64,000 bases of DNA from Arthrobacter zhaoxinii (GTDB taxonomy: Bacteria > Actinomycetota > Actinomycetes > Actinomycetales > Micrococcaceae), in NCBI RefSeq assembly GCF_025244925.1, contig NZ_CP104275.1, positions 1,798,001 through 1,862,000 on the forward strand, given 5' to 3'. Positions 1 to 9,303 of this stretch are shown piece by piece (positions within the stretch are counted from its first letter, which is position 1; each line of letters begins with the position of its first letter). Under the pieces are notes generated by a model. That model was not told where the DNA came from. It worked only from the letters and a program-made list of their open reading frames with translations, and made no database searches. The position numbers and the translations under genes are program-made.

Positions 1-2136
1 GCCGGCGGGCGCGGATCCGCCGCCGCCGACTGCAGCGAGGGAATCCCGGGCTGCCTGGGCCACGGCGTCGGCGGTGATGCCGAATTCGCGGAACAGCGTC
101 TTGTAGTCCGCGGACGCGCCGAAGTGCTCCAGCGAGACGCTGCGGCCGGCGTCGCCGACAATTTCGCGCCAGCCGAGCGCAATGCCGGCTTCGACGGAAA
201 CCCGGGCGCGGATGTCCTTCGGCAGGACGGACTCGCGGTATTCCTTGTCCTGCTTGTTGAACCACTCGATGCTCGGCATCGACACCACGCGGGCGGCTAC
301 GCCCTCGGCGGCGAGTGCTTCGCGGGCCTCAACAGCCAGCTGGACCTCGGAACCGGTGCCGACCAGGATGACGTCGGGCGTGACGACGCTGCCGTCACGG
401 ACGGCTTCGGCCAGCACATAGCCGCCGCGGGCAGCACCGTCGGCGGAGCCGAATTCGGTGGCCGTGGCAGCACCTTCGCCGCGTGCGTAGGTGGGGATGT
501 TCTGGCGGGTCAGCACAATGCCGGCCGGGTTTTCGGTGTTCTCCAGGATGGTCCGCCAGGCGACGGCCACCTCGTTCGCGTCGCCGGGGCGGACGACGTC
601 GAGTCCCGGGATCGCGCGCAGGGAGGCGAGCTGCTCCACCGGCTGGTGGGTGGGTCCGTCTTCGCCGAGGCCGATCGAATCGTGGGTCCAGACGTAGATG
701 GCCGGCACGCCCATCAGGGCACCGAGGCGGATGGCCGGACGCTGGTAGTCGCTGAAGATCAGGAACGTACCGGAGAAGGCGCGGGTGTTGCTGTGCATGG
801 TGATGCCGTTGACGATCGACGCCGCTGCGTGTTCGCGGATGCCGAAGTGCAGCACGCGGCCGTACGGGTTGCCGGACCAGGCGTTGGTCTGCTTCCCGGC
901 GGGAATGAAGGAGGGCGAGCCCTCAATCGTGGTGTTGTTGGACTCGGCAAGGTCGGCGGAGCCGCCCCACAGTTCCGGCAGGGCCGGGCCGATCGCGGAG
1001 AGGACCTTGCCGGAGGCGGCACGGGTGGACATGTCCTTGCCGGCTTCGAAGACGGGCAGCGACGCTTCCCAGCCCTCGGGCAGCTCGCCCTTTTCGAGGC
1101 GGGCCAGCAGGGCGGAGCCTTCGGCGTTGGCCTCTTCCCAGGCCTTGAAGCCTTCGCTCCACTGTTTGTGGGCCTCGGCGCCGCGGGTCACTGCCTGGCG
1201 GGCGTGCTCGAGGACCTCGGGGTCGACGTCGAAGGTCTTGGCCGGGTCGAAGCCCAGCGTTTCCTTCAGTGCCGCTACTTCGTCGGTGCCCAGGGCGGAG
1301 CCGTGGATCTTGCCGGTGTTCTGCTTGTTCGGTGCAGGCCAGCCGATGATGGTGCGCAGGGAAATGATGGAGGGGCGGTTCGTTTCGGCCTTGGCTGCCA
1401 TCAGTGCGTTGTACAGCTCGTTGACGTCTTCGACGTATTCGCCCGTCTTGGTCCAGTCCACCCGCTGGGTGTGCCAGCCGTAGGCTTCGTAGCGCTTGAG
1501 TACGTCTTCGGTGAAGGCAATGTCGGTGTCGTCTTCGATGGAGATGTGGTTCTCGTCGTAGACGACTACAAGGTTGCCCAGTTCCTGGTGACCGGCCAGC
1601 GAGGAGGCCTCGGCGGTGACGCCTTCCTGCAGGTCGCCGTCGGACGCGATGACCCAGATGGTGTGGTCGAACGGGCTGGTGCCCTCGGCGGCGTCGGCGT
1701 CCAGCAGGCCGCGCAGGCGGCGCTGGGCGAAGGCGAAGCCAACGGAGGAGGCGAGGCCCTGGCCGAGCGGGCCGGTGGTGATTTCGACGCCGTCGGTGTG
1801 GCGGTACTCCGGGTGGCCCGGGGTCTTGGAGCCCCAGGTGCGCAGGGACTGAAGGTCTTCGAGCTCCAGGCCGTAGCCGGAGAGGAAGAGCTCAATGTAG
1901 AGGGTCAGGGAGGTGTGCCCGGGGGAGAGGACGAAGCGGTCGCGTCCGATCCAGTGCGGATCGGACGGGTCGTGGCGCATGACCTTCTGGAACAGAAGGT
2001 ACGCGGCCGGGGCCAGGCTCATGGCCGTGCCGGGGTGGCCGTTGCCGACCTTCTCCACGGCATCGGCGGCGAGGACGCGGACGGTGTCCACTGCCTTGCG
2101 GTCCGTTTCGGTCCAGATCAGTTCTTGCTCTTCCAT
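1..2136 (-). CDS. tkt: Transketolase, 3' end cut by window edge
   Basis: Thiamine-diphosphate enzyme of the pentose phosphate pathway that moves two-carbon ketol units between sugar phosphates in the cytoplasm. The minus-strand frame from ATG at 2136 stays open for exactly 712 codons to the window edge, so only the last few residues are missing. The N-terminus has the family segment [13 protein letters not shown]. Later come the ThDP-binding GDGDLQEG-like block (seen as SDGDLQEG) and the pyrimidine-domain block FGIREHA. An in-frame GTG 9 nt upstream (2145-2143) follows an AGGGG at better spacing and could be the true start. It diverges from ctaB, as in mycobacteria where tkt lies next to ctaB. 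Identity is certain; the start is less so. Confidence 0.95.
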   Translation of the reverse strand, partial: MEEQELIWTETDRKAVDTVRVLAADAVEKVGNGHPGTAMSLAPAAYLLFQKVMRHDPSDPHWIGRDRFVLSPGHTSLTLYIELFLSGYGLELEDLQSLRTWGSKTPGHPEYRHTDGVEITTGPLGQGLASSVGFAFAQRRLRGLLDADAAEGTSPFDHTIWVIASDGDLQEGVTAEASSLAGHQELGNLVVVYDENHISIEDDTDIAFTEDVLKRYEAYGWHTQRVDWTKTGEYVEDVNELYNALMAAKAETNRPSIISLRTIIGWPAPNKQNTGKIHGSALGTDEVAALKETLGFDPAKTFDVDPEVLEHARQAVTRGAEAHKQWSEGFKAWEEANAEGSALLARLEKGELPEGWEASLPVFEAGKDMSTRAASGKVLSAIGPALPELWGGSADLAESNNTTIEGSPSFIPAGKQTNAWSGNPYGRVLHFGIREHAAASIVNGITMHSNTRAFSGTFLIFSDYQRPAIRLGALMGVPAIYVWTHDSIGLGEDGPTHQPVEQLASLRAIPGLDVVRPGDANEVAVAWRTILENTENPAGIVLTRQNIPTYARGEGAATATEFGSADGAARGGYVLAEAVRDGSVVTPDVILVGTGSEVQLAVEAREALAAEGVAARVVSMPSIEWFNKQDKEYRESVLPKDIRARVSVEAGIALGWREIVGDAGRSVSLEHFGASADYKTLFREFGITADAVAQAARDSLAAVGGGGSAPAG

Positions 2137-2145
2137 ATGTGGCAC

Positions 2146-2574
2146 GTTTACCGGGCCCCTCTCTCTGCAGATAACCGGCACCGTACAGCACCGGACATGC
2201 CCGGAAGCCCCCGTGAACGGGGTGCGTCCGGTTCCTTTACCACTACAACCAAAGGCAGACGCAAATCGATACCGCGTTCACGGCATAACTTGTTCCGCGT
2301 TCCGCAGCCGATGCCGCGGATACTGCTTAATACTTGTTGTTGCTTTTACCGTTCCACGCCCATAATCGGCCGCAGGAAAGGTCCGTTCCAACCTTATCGT
2401 CTAAGGCTGCTTCCTGCCTGCCCCGGCCGTATCAGGCCGGGCATCGTGGCGGGAAGTTTGGAAGCCTGTCAGCTGTGCGGGCGGATGCGTCTTCGGTGCT
2501 TCGATTTCTACAGCCGATAGAGGTTATGATGAGGACGGACTTTTTCGTTCCAGATTGGATAAAGTGATCGCTTC
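2146..2574. other. Divergent tkt/ctaB intergenic region
   Basis: About 430 bases without a gene, between divergently transcribed tkt and ctaB. It should hold both promoters. There is an AT-richer patch near 2325-2360 and a TATGAT box at 2525-2530 facing ctaB. I see no convincing promoter pair for tkt, no hairpin and no riboswitch. Confidence 0.6.
2525..2530 (+). promoter_or_regulatory. Possible -10 box for ctaB
   Basis: TATGAT lies 44 nt before the ctaB GTG. No good -35 element stands 16-18 nt upstream, so this is a weak call based on the -10 match and position only. Confidence 0.3.
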
Positions 2575-3513
2575 GTGACTACCCAGCATGCCGAGTCTCC
2601 GGTCTACACGGGGAAGATGACGGCGGGCCGCAAAGCCCGGGCTTACGTGGCGCTCACCAAACCGCGCGTCATCGAACTCCTGCTCGTGACTACCCTGCCC
2701 ACCATGATCTTCGCCGAGCGGGGCCTGCCGTCCCTGGGCCTGATCCTGGCCACCATGGTCGGCGGCGCACTGGCTGCCGGCAGCGCCGGCGCCTTCAACT
2801 GCTATATCGACCGCGATATGGACAAGCTGATGAAGCGGACAAAGAACCGTCCGCTGGTCACCGGCGAGGTCTCGCCGCGGGAGGCCATGGTCTTCGCGTG
2901 GGTACTGGGCATTGTCGCCATTGCCCTGCTGTGGTTCGGCGCCAACCCGCTCACGGGCCTCCTCGGCGTCGGGGCCATTTTCCTGTACGTGGTGTTCTAC
3001 ACCCTGATCCTCAAGCGCCGCACTACCCAGAACATCGTCTGGGGCGGCGCTGCCGGCTGCATGCCCGTGCTGATCGCGTGGGCCGCGGTCACCAACAAGG
3101 TGGAATGGCCGGCCATCATCCTGTTCATGATCATCTTCCTGTGGACGCCGCCGCACTACTGGCCGCTGTCCATGAAGTACGGCGAGGACTACCGCAACGC
3201 CAGCGTGCCGATGCTCGGCGCTGTGGCCGGTGCGAAGCTGGTCTCCGTCCAGGTGGTCCTGTACGCCTACGCCACGGTGGCCTGCTCGCTGCTGCTGGTT
3301 CCCGTGGGCGGTGCCGGCTGGGTCTACACCATTGCCGCGCTGCTGTCCGGAGGCTGGTTCATCGCCGAGGCGCACAAGCTGCACTCCCGGGCGCAGCGTG
3401 AAGAGCTCAATGACAAGTCCGCTATGAAGGTCTTCCACCTCTCCATCAGCTACCTCACGATCCTCTTCCTGGCCCTGGCCGTGGACCCGTTCGTGGGCAG
3501 CGCCCTGGTCTAG
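2575..3513 (+). CDS. ctaB: Heme O synthase (protoheme IX farnesyltransferase)
   Basis: Integral membrane UbiA-family prenyltransferase that adds a farnesyl group to protoheme IX to make heme O, the precursor of heme A for cytochrome c oxidase. 312 residues, the normal length, with about nine hydrophobic segments. The first Asp-rich prenyl-diphosphate motif is seen as [20 protein letters not shown] near residue 80; a second conserved loop carries [12 protein letters not shown] and then WTPPHYWPL. The GTG start at 2575 gives the usual short N-terminus before the conserved [17 protein letters not shown] block. It converges with ctaA, the next enzyme of the pathway. Confidence 0.96.
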   Translation: MTTQHAESPVYTGKMTAGRKARAYVALTKPRVIELLLVTTLPTMIFAERGLPSLGLILATMVGGALAAGSAGAFNCYIDRDMDKLMKRTKNRPLVTGEVSPREAMVFAWVLGIVAIALLWFGANPLTGLLGVGAIFLYVVFYTLILKRRTTQNIVWGGAAGCMPVLIAWAAVTNKVEWPAIILFMIIFLWTPPHYWPLSMKYGEDYRNASVPMLGAVAGAKLVSVQVVLYAYATVACSLLLVPVGGAGWVYTIAALLSGGWFIAEAHKLHSRAQREELNDKSAMKVFHLSISYLTILFLALAVDPFVGSALV

Positions 3514-3529
3514 CTTTCCGCTGTACGGC

Positions 3530-3566
3530 GGCCGGATCCCCTCGGGGGTCCGGCCGTTGTTGTTTC
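3530..3566 (+). terminator. Intrinsic terminator of ctaB
   Basis: An 11-bp GC-rich stem (3530-3540 with 3545-3555, one G-T pair) closes on the loop CTCG and is followed by GTTGTTGTTT. It begins 16 nt after the ctaB stop. Its stem sequence resembles the ctaA terminator at 4148-4176. Confidence 0.75.
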
Positions 3567-3766
3567 CGGGGTTGGCTGGTGGCCGGGTGTCTGGAGCGAC
3601 GGGCTCCGGCCGTTCCGGCGCTCCGGGCGTTCCGGGCGTTCCGTAACGGCGGCAACGAAACTCCCGGCTCGCAGAGCTCGCGGGGAGTATTAAAGCCGCC
3701 TAACCCGGAACGTCCTGCACGTCTGTTGCAGCAGCACGTGGCTCATCGGGCTGCAGCAACGGTTCA

Positions 3767-3825
3767 TCTACTGAGCAGATAACGGGCTTTAGGACACCGG
3801 ATAACCGCGTTATCTGCTCAGTAGA
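3767..3825. repeat. Perfect 18-bp inverted repeat with 23-nt spacer
   Basis: Arms 3767-3784 (TCTACTGAGCAGATAACG) and 3808-3825 are exact reverse complements, separated by 23 nt. Inside the right half, GATAAC-CGC-GTTATC forms a smaller palindrome. The element is clearly less GC-rich than its surroundings and lies between the ctaB terminator and the tandem repeat array. It could be an RNA hairpin, a protein-binding site or a miniature mobile element remnant; I cannot tell which. No ORF with coding character covers it. Confidence 0.8.
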
Positions 3826-3888
3826 CGGGGCGGTAGCCGGGAGCATGGAGGATGGAGGGGCTTCGGCCGGACATCCAGCCCCCTGCGC

Positions 3889-3970
3889 GCACAGCATCCC
3901 AGTCGATGGGGCAGATGTTGCCGGTGGGGTCACGCCCGCCACAGGAGCACCAGGGTGTGGGACACTGTGC
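3889..3970 (-). repeat. 82-bp palindromic repeat, copy A1
   Basis: First copy of a repeat family that also occurs at 3989-4070, 40033-40115, 40134-40216 and 40242-40324. Read on the minus strand the copies share GCACAG.GTCCCAC, then TGGTGCT, a variable middle with GTGACC, then GGCAACA, CCCAT and finally TGGGA.GCTGTGC. The two ends are about 13 nt of complementary sequence, so each unit can fold into a long imperfect hairpin. This copy starts exactly 100 bp before copy A2. The function is unknown to me. Confidence 0.85.
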
Positions 3971-3988
3971 AGCGGACGACCCCTGCGC

Positions 3989-4070
3989 GCACAGCATCCC
4001 AAACTATGGGACTCCTGTTGCCGGTGGGGTCACACCCCGAACAGCAGTACCAAAGCGTGGGACGCTGTGC
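3989..4070 (-). repeat. 82-bp palindromic repeat, copy A2
   Basis: Same family as the previous repeat, in the same orientation, after an 18-nt spacer ending in CCCTGCGC, a string that also precedes copy A1. Its centre, GGGGTCACACCCC on the plus strand, is a compact extra palindrome not shared by the copies near 40 kb. It lies about 75 nt from the ctaA terminator. Confidence 0.85.
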
Positions 4071-4141
4071 GGGCACGCCCCCTGCGCCAAGAGAGCCAGG
4101 AGAGCAGGAGACCCTGGAAAAGGGCACAGACCCCCGGACAC

Positions 4142-4176
4142 AAAAAAGGGCCGGACCCCGCGGGGGAGTCCGGCCC
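4142..4176 (-). terminator. Intrinsic terminator of ctaA
   Basis: GC-rich stem-loop at 4148-4176, followed on the minus strand by six T residues (AAAAAA at 4142-4147 on the plus strand). It starts about 20 nt after the ctaA stop codon. Confidence 0.85.
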
Positions 4177-4196
4177 TTTCCTCGGGAACTGAAGGT

Positions 4197-5210
4197 CTAC
4201 TTCCGGCCAGTCCGTTCGCGCCGGCCGAACCGAACCTTCCGGGCAGCCTGCGCCTGTGCCAGTGCCACGGCAGCACCGCCGGGGACCTGTTTGTTGAAAC
4301 CGATGTACACGGCCTGCGCAGCGGCTGCCGTCAGCAGGCACGCACCAAGCATGTGCAGCGCCACCAGGGCGATCGGCAGGTGCAGGAAGTGCTGCGCGTA
4401 GCCGATGGCCGCCTGGGCCAGGACGACGACGGCCAGCAGGGCCACGGCCTTGCGCACCCGGGCATCCGCGCCCCGCCGGTAGACCAGGTACAGGGCCACG
4501 GCCAGGGCAAAGACCAGCAGGTACACGGGCACCACGTGGATGCGGGTGACCAGATCCGGGTTCAGGCCGTTGCGGGCGGCACCGTGGTCGCCGGCGTGCG
4601 GGCCGGAACCGGTCACGACAACACCCAGCACCACCGTGAGGGCGGACAGCACACCGATGGCGCCCAGCACGGGGCGGAGGCTCTTGTCCGCCAGCGGCGC
4701 GTGGCGTGCCTGGAGATCCAATGCGGACAGCCGGGACCGGTTGACCATCACCACGGCCGCGCTGATCATCACCGTCGAGGCAAGGAAGTGCAGGCCCACC
4801 ACCCACGGGTTCAGGTCGGTCAGGACGGTAATTCCGCCGATCACGGCCTGGGCGGGAACGCCGGCCAGCAGGGCGATGGACAGCCACCACAGATCGCGGC
4901 GCTCGGCCCGGATCCGCCAGACGGAGAACACCGTGGCGAAGGCAATGGCCGTCAGCACGAAAGTGAGGAGCCGGTTGCCGAACTCGATGACGCCGTGCAG
5001 GCCCATTTCCGGCGTCGTCACCAGCGAGTCCGCGGTGCACAACGGCCACTCCGGGCAGCCGAGGCCGGAAGCCGTCAGACGGACCGCGCCGCCGGTCACC
5101 ACAATCACGATGTTGGCCACCAGCGAAGCCAAGGCAAGGTTGCGGATCAGGGGTCCGGCAGCAGGGCTGTTCGATTGCCGGGCAGGGACCCCGGCCGAGG
5201 TCTGTGACAC
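4197..5210 (-). CDS. ctaA: Heme A synthase
   Basis: COX15/CtaA family membrane monooxygenase that oxidises the C8 methyl of heme O to give heme A for cytochrome aa3 oxidase. About eight hydrophobic segments are visible. The first outer loop has the cysteine pair of the family (LGCPEWPLC), and histidines expected for heme binding occur in segments such as HFLAS and RIHVVPVYLL. I chose the GTG at 5210 (MSQTSAG) because GGAG stands 8-10 nt upstream and the start then falls 6 nt after the stop of the upstream permease gene; an in-frame ATG at 5225 would overlap that gene. It is the last gene of a likely three-gene operon and converges on ctaB. Confidence 0.93.
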   Translation of the reverse strand: MSQTSAGVPARQSNSPAAGPLIRNLALASLVANIVIVVTGGAVRLTASGLGCPEWPLCTADSLVTTPEMGLHGVIEFGNRLLTFVLTAIAFATVFSVWRIRAERRDLWWLSIALLAGVPAQAVIGGITVLTDLNPWVVGLHFLASTVMISAAVVMVNRSRLSALDLQARHAPLADKSLRPVLGAIGVLSALTVVLGVVVTGSGPHAGDHGAARNGLNPDLVTRIHVVPVYLLVFALAVALYLVYRRGADARVRKAVALLAVVVLAQAAIGYAQHFLHLPIALVALHMLGACLLTAAAAQAVYIGFNKQVPGGAAVALAQAQAARKVRFGRRERTGRK

Positions 5211-5215
5211 GGTTT

Positions 5216-5959
5216 CTAACTCCATTTGAACCAGCGGACAGCACCGAGGCCGCCCAGTATTGTCCACGCCAGAAGGATCAGCGTGGCGGAAATATTGAAC
5301 TGCGAGTCGATCAGGGCCGAGCGCAGGGCGTCGCCCAGGGCCGCCGAGGGCAGGACTTCGATGAACGGCTGCAGCACTCCGGGCAGGTTGCCTACCGGGA
5401 TGATGATACCGCCGGCCGCCGCCAGGAGGATCCAGAGCAGGTTCGTGATGGCCAGTGTGGCCTCAGGCCGTACCGTGCCGGCGACGAGCAGGCCCAAAGC
5501 TGTGAACGCCACCGCACCCAGGACCAGCTGCACCGCAGCCGGGAGTACCCCGCTCAGTTCCGGCTCCCAGCCGAACAGCAGGGCGACCACCGAGACCAGC
5601 ACCACCTGGATGGCCAGGACGGCCAGGACCGCAATGACCTTTCCGGCAATCAGTCCGGTCCGGCCCAGCGGCGTGGTGGAGAGGTAGCGGAGCACACCGT
5701 AGCGACGGTCGAAACCGGTCGCGATGCCCTGGCCGGTGAAGGCGGTCGACATGGCGCAGAGCGCGAAAATCCCAGGGGCGGCCATGTTGATCCGGGGAGT
5801 TCCGTAGCCGTCCAGCAGGGGAGTGACCACCAGGGCCACCATGGCAAGCAGCGGCAGGACCACGGCGAGGATCAGCTGTTCGCCGTTGCGCAGCATGGTG
5901 AGGGCCTCGTAACGGCCCTGGTTCAGGATGCGTGCCGGCAGCGACGCGGGAGCGCTCAT
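5216..5959 (-). CDS. ABC-2 type transporter permease
   Basis: 247-residue membrane protein with about six hydrophobic segments in the ABC-2 exporter layout: a charged N-terminus (ARILNQGRYEALTMLRNGEQLILA), then paired helices, ending in a positively charged tail. It forms the membrane half of the exporter whose ATPase gene overlaps it by 4 bp (5956-5959). The substrate is unknown. In mycobacteria an equivalent ABC gene set sits between the suf cluster and ctaA/ctaB, so a role linked to heme or oxidase assembly is plausible, but this rests on context only. Confidence 0.85.
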   Translation of the reverse strand: MSAPASLPARILNQGRYEALTMLRNGEQLILAVVLPLLAMVALVVTPLLDGYGTPRINMAAPGIFALCAMSTAFTGQGIATGFDRRYGVLRYLSTTPLGRTGLIAGKVIAVLAVLAIQVVLVSVVALLFGWEPELSGVLPAAVQLVLGAVAFTALGLLVAGTVRPEATLAITNLLWILLAAAGGIIIPVGNLPGVLQPFIEVLPSAALGDALRSALIDSQFNISATLILLAWTILGGLGAVRWFKWS

Positions 5960-6924
5960 CGGATAGCCCTTCCGGAAAGATCAAGGAAAACGTCCTCGAG
6001 GGTGCGGGAGGCCATGTGCACGGAGGACGGCAGGATGCCGTGCTCCGCCCACCAGGCGGCCAGCGCGGCCAGGTCCTGCGGAGTCAGGGATCCGCGGACG
6101 GAATAGTGGCCGGGCGCAGCTTCGGAAACCTCCAGGTGGCGCAGCGGGCCGGAGGCGAGGCCGACGACGTCGAGCCCGGGGCCGGCGTCGAACGTCAGGA
6201 GGCGCTGTTCGGCCGGGGAGCCGGTGGCGGAGGTCAGCTCAGCGACCGTTCCGGAAGCCACGGTCTTGCCGGCGTCGATGATGTAGACGTAGTCCGCGAG
6301 TTTCTGCGCGTCGTCCATCAGGTGGGTCGTGAGGATGATGCCGAGGCCCTCGGCCCGCAGCTCCTCGATCAGCTCGAAGACAATCTGCCGCGACTGCGGA
6401 TCCAGGCCGGCGCTGGGCTCGTCCAGGAAAAGCACTTCCGGGCGGCCGATCAGCGCGGCGGCCATCGCCAGGCGCTGCTTCTGCCCGCCGGAGAGGCGCC
6501 GGATGCCGGTGTTGGCAAAGCTGCCGATGCCCAGGCGCTCCACAAGTTCGGCCACGGGGCGCGGGGACTCATACATCCGGGCAACGTGTTCGAGGAGGGC
6601 AACGGGACGGGCCGACGGCGGGAGGCCGCCTTCCTGCAGCATAACGCCCACGCGGCTGCGCAGGTGGGCGTCGGCGCGGTAGGGGTCCTGCCCGAGCAGG
6701 CGGATTTCCCCGCCGTCAATGGACTGGAGGCCCTGGGCGCATTCCAGAGTGGTGGTTTTACCGGCGCCGTTGGCGCCGAGCAGGGCAGTGACGGAGCCGC
6801 GGCGGGCTGTGAAGTCGACGCCGGCGAGCACACGGATCATTTTGCCGTCGAGACCAGCAACCGGGCCGCAGTCCTTGATCAGACCTTTAATGGTCAGGCA
6901 GGGTTCATCGGTAGGCACCTGCAT
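5956..6924 (-). CDS. ABC transporter ATP-binding protein
   Basis: 322-residue ATPase of an ABC-2 exporter. The nucleotide-binding domain (about 1-230) shows Walker A GANGAGKTTT, signature LSGGQKQR, Walker B VLFLDEPSAGLD and the switch histidine in ILTTHLMDDA. The last 90 residues form the extra C-terminal domain common in CcmA/drug-export type ATPases. The stop overlaps the permease start by 4 bp, so the two are translationally coupled. It diverges from sufR across about 120 bp. Confidence 0.9.
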   Translation of the reverse strand: MQVPTDEPCLTIKGLIKDCGPVAGLDGKMIRVLAGVDFTARRGSVTALLGANGAGKTTTLECAQGLQSIDGGEIRLLGQDPYRADAHLRSRVGVMLQEGGLPPSARPVALLEHVARMYESPRPVAELVERLGIGSFANTGIRRLSGGQKQRLAMAAALIGRPEVLFLDEPSAGLDPQSRQIVFELIEELRAEGLGIILTTHLMDDAQKLADYVYIIDAGKTVASGTVAELTSATGSPAEQRLLTFDAGPGLDVVGLASGPLRHLEVSEAAPGHYSVRGSLTPQDLAALAAWWAEHGILPSSVHMASRTLEDVFLDLSGRAIR

Positions 6925-6981
6925 ATTCTACGTTAGGTAGTACAGGCCGCCCGCACGGACAGCCGCCCCCGCCACTGCGGC

Positions 6982-7000
6982 AATAGCAAGCCTTGCCTTA
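6982..7000. promoter_or_regulatory. Possible DtxR/IdeR-type iron box
   Basis: The 19 nt AATAGCAAGCCTTGCCTTA match about 14 of 19 positions of the palindromic DtxR/IdeR consensus TWAGGTWAGSCTWACCTWA. The site lies between the divergent ABC exporter and sufR, roughly 45 nt before the sufR start. This is inference from a hand comparison; SufR itself may also bind in this region. Confidence 0.35.
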
Positions 7001-7045
7001 GTGGAATCAGGGAACAGATTAGGACATGCTTGTGTTGTGTATTCT

Positions 7046-7828
7046 GTGAGCAACTCTGAACCCAAGGCAGCAGCCGTACCAGCTGCTGCCCGCGAAGCGG
7101 AGGAGCGCACCCGGGACAAGGTTCTGGGTGCGGTTCTGGAACACGGCCCTGTCAGCGCAGCCGAGCTGGGCGAACGGCTGGGCTTCACGCCTGCCGCCGT
7201 GCGCCGTCATCTGGATGCGCTGTCCGGGAAGGGCCTGATCCAGGTCAAGCTCGTCCGCAATTCCTCCTCCGGGGCCGGAAGGCCCGCCAGGCGCTATGTG
7301 CTGAGCCCGCAGGGCCAGGCGCACCTGGGCAACGACTACCTCGACATCGCCACGGAGGCGCTGCGCCAGCTCGGTGCCGCGCTCGGCCCGCAGGCGATCG
7401 AGGCTTTCGCCGCGGAGCGCTTCGGCCGCATGGAGGAACGCTACCGTCCCGTGGTCGAGGCCGCAGGGCCCGACGTCGGCGACCGCGCCCAGGCGCTGGC
7501 CGCGGAACTGACCAAGGACGGCTTCGTGGCGTCAACCACCATGATCGGCGCCGCCGCGAGGAAGAGTACGTTGCTCAGTGTCCAGCTGTGCCAGGCACAC
7601 TGCCCCATCCAGGGACTCGCCACGGCCTACCCCGTCTTCTGTGACAAGGAGACCGAAGTTTTTGCCCGCCTCCTCGACGTGGACGTCCGCCGACTGTCCA
7701 CGCTCTCCCGGGGCGGTCACGTTTGTACGACCCACATCCCAGTGGGTCGGACCCGATCCGCGCCGCAGGTTCCACTGCGCGTCGAGACCAACCAGTCCAC
7801 ATCCATTCATCAGCAAGAAAGGCCGTGA
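7046..7828 (+). CDS. sufR: SufR-type Fe-S transcriptional regulator
   Basis: Winged-helix repressor that heads the suf operon, expected to carry an Fe-S cluster and lower suf expression when clusters are plentiful. An N-terminal helix-turn-helix (about 25-85, [19 protein letters not shown]) is followed by a C-terminal sensing domain with Cys182, Cys186, Cys199 and Cys227, the spacing expected for SufR cluster ligands. The GTG at 7046 gives 260 residues; an upstream ATG at 7001 would add 15 residues that look non-coding. Its TGA overlaps the sufB ATG (TGATG), so the two are coupled. The location matches Rv1460 in Mycobacterium. Confidence 0.92.
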   Translation: MSNSEPKAAAVPAAAREAEERTRDKVLGAVLEHGPVSAAELGERLGFTPAAVRRHLDALSGKGLIQVKLVRNSSSGAGRPARRYVLSPQGQAHLGNDYLDIATEALRQLGAALGPQAIEAFAAERFGRMEERYRPVVEAAGPDVGDRAQALAAELTKDGFVASTTMIGAAARKSTLLSVQLCQAHCPIQGLATAYPVFCDKETEVFARLLDVDVRRLSTLSRGGHVCTTHIPVGRTRSAPQVPLRVETNQSTSIHQQERP

Positions 7829-9303
7829 TGACGGATCAAGTAACCCAGAAGCCAACGGCACCTTCATTGGTGCCGGAGTCTGTGATTTCAGACATCCTGG
7901 AAAAGAACCCCGAGCTCGAGGGCATCGGTACATACGAGTACGGATGGGCCGACTCGGACGTTGCCGGTGCAACCGCACGCCGCGGCCTGAGTGAGGAAGT
8001 CGTCCGCGACATTTCGGCTAAGAAGAGCGAGCCGCAGTGGATGCTGGACCTTCGTCTGAAGGGCCTGAAGTACTTCGAACGCAAGCCCATGCCGACCTGG
8101 GGTGCAGACCTCTCCGGCATCGACTTCGACAACATCAAGTACTTTGTGCGCTCCACGGAGAAGCAGGCCAACACCTGGGAAGACCTTCCCGAGGACATCC
8201 GCAACACGTACGAGAAGCTCGGCATCCCCGAAGCTGAGCGCGGCCGCCTGGTTTCCGGCGTCGCAGCGCAGTACGAGTCCGAGGTTGTGTACCACCAGCT
8301 CCGCGAGGACCTGGAACGCCAGGGCGTTATCTTCCTGGACACGGACACGGCGCTGAAGGAACACCCGGAAATGTTCCAGGAGTACTTCGGCACCGTCATC
8401 CCCGTCGGTGACAACAAGTTCGGCTCGCTGAACACTGCCGTGTGGTCCGGCGGTTCCTTCGTCTACGTCCCCAAGGGCGTTCACGTGGAGATCCCGCTGC
8501 AGGCCTACTTCCGTATCAATACGGAGAACATGGGCCAGTTCGAGCGCACGCTGATCATTGCGGACGAGGATTCCTACGTCCACTACATCGAGGGCTGCAC
8601 CGCACCGATCTACACGTCGGACTCGCTGCACAGCGCCGTCGTCGAAATCATCGTGAAGAAGGGCGCCCGCGTCCGCTACACGACCATCCAGAACTGGTCC
8701 AACAACGTGTACAACCTGGTGACCAAGCGCGCCATTGCACACGAGGGCGCCACCATGGAATGGATCGACGGCAACATCGGCTCCAAGGTCACCATGAAGT
8801 ACCCGGCTGTCTACCTGGTCGGCGAGCACGCCAAGGGTGAGACCCTGTCCATCGCCTTCGCCGGCGAAGGCCAGCACCAGGACACCGGATCCAAGATGGT
8901 CCACATTGCTCCGAACACCAAGAGCTCCATCATCTCCAAGTCCGTGGCCCGCGGCGGCGGCCGTGCCGCTTACCGCGGCCTGGTCCAGGTCCGCGAAGGC
9001 GCCACGCACTCGGCCAACACCGTGCGCTGCGACGCCCTGCTGGTGGACACCATCTCCCGCTCGGACACGTACCCGTACGTGGACATCCGCGAAGATGACG
9101 TCACCATGGGCCACGAAGCCACTGTTTCCCGCGTCAGCGAGGAGCAGCTGTTCTACCTCATGTCCCGCGGCCTTCCCGAGGACGAGGCAATGGCAATGAT
9201 CGTGCGCGGCTTCATTGAGCCGATCGCCCGTGAACTGCCGATGGAATACGCCCTTGAACTCAACCGCCTCATCGAACTCCAGATGGAAGGAGCCGTCGGT
9301 TAA
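7828..9303 (+). CDS. sufB: Fe-S cluster assembly scaffold SufB
   Basis: Scaffold subunit of the SufBCD complex on which Fe-S clusters are built in the cytoplasm. 491 residues, the usual length. Conserved blocks visible are [45 protein letters not shown] and, toward the end, the SufBD core [19 protein letters not shown] with the family segment [12 protein letters not shown]. There is no inserted intein, unlike Mycobacterium tuberculosis SufB. The start ATG overlaps the sufR stop, and its stop overlaps the sufD ATG (TTAATG). Confidence 0.97.
   Translation: MTDQVTQKPTAPSLVPESVISDILEKNPELEGIGTYEYGWADSDVAGATARRGLSEEVVRDISAKKSEPQWMLDLRLKGLKYFERKPMPTWGADLSGIDFDNIKYFVRSTEKQANTWEDLPEDIRNTYEKLGIPEAERGRLVSGVAAQYESEVVYHQLREDLERQGVIFLDTDTALKEHPEMFQEYFGTVIPVGDNKFGSLNTAVWSGGSFVYVPKGVHVEIPLQAYFRINTENMGQFERTLIIADEDSYVHYIEGCTAPIYTSDSLHSAVVEIIVKKGARVRYTTIQNWSNNVYNLVTKRAIAHEGATMEWIDGNIGSKVTMKYPAVYLVGEHAKGETLSIAFAGEGQHQDTGSKMVHIAPNTKSSIISKSVARGGGRAAYRGLVQVREGATHSANTVRCDALLVDTISRSDTYPYVDIREDDVTMGHEATVSRVSEEQLFYLMSRGLPEDEAMAMIVRGFIEPIARELPMEYALELNRLIELQMEGAVG

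Noticed and set aside
124..2520. 798-codon plus-strand frame antisense to transketolase
   Set aside because: The opposite strand encodes a full transketolase with all motifs; this frame has no recognisable domain and a biased composition.
3889..4070. CRISPR array
   Set aside because: Units are 82 bp and palindromic, spacers are short and partly conserved (CCCTGCGC), there are only two or three units per site, and no cas gene is present.
3852..5207. 451-codon plus-strand frame across the repeat array and ctaA
   Set aside because: It is antisense to ctaA and translates the palindromic repeats; there is no domain, and the ctaA reading is firmly supported.
7828..9303. Intein in SufB, as in Mycobacterium tuberculosis
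   Set aside because: The protein is 491 residues with an uninterrupted SufB sequence.
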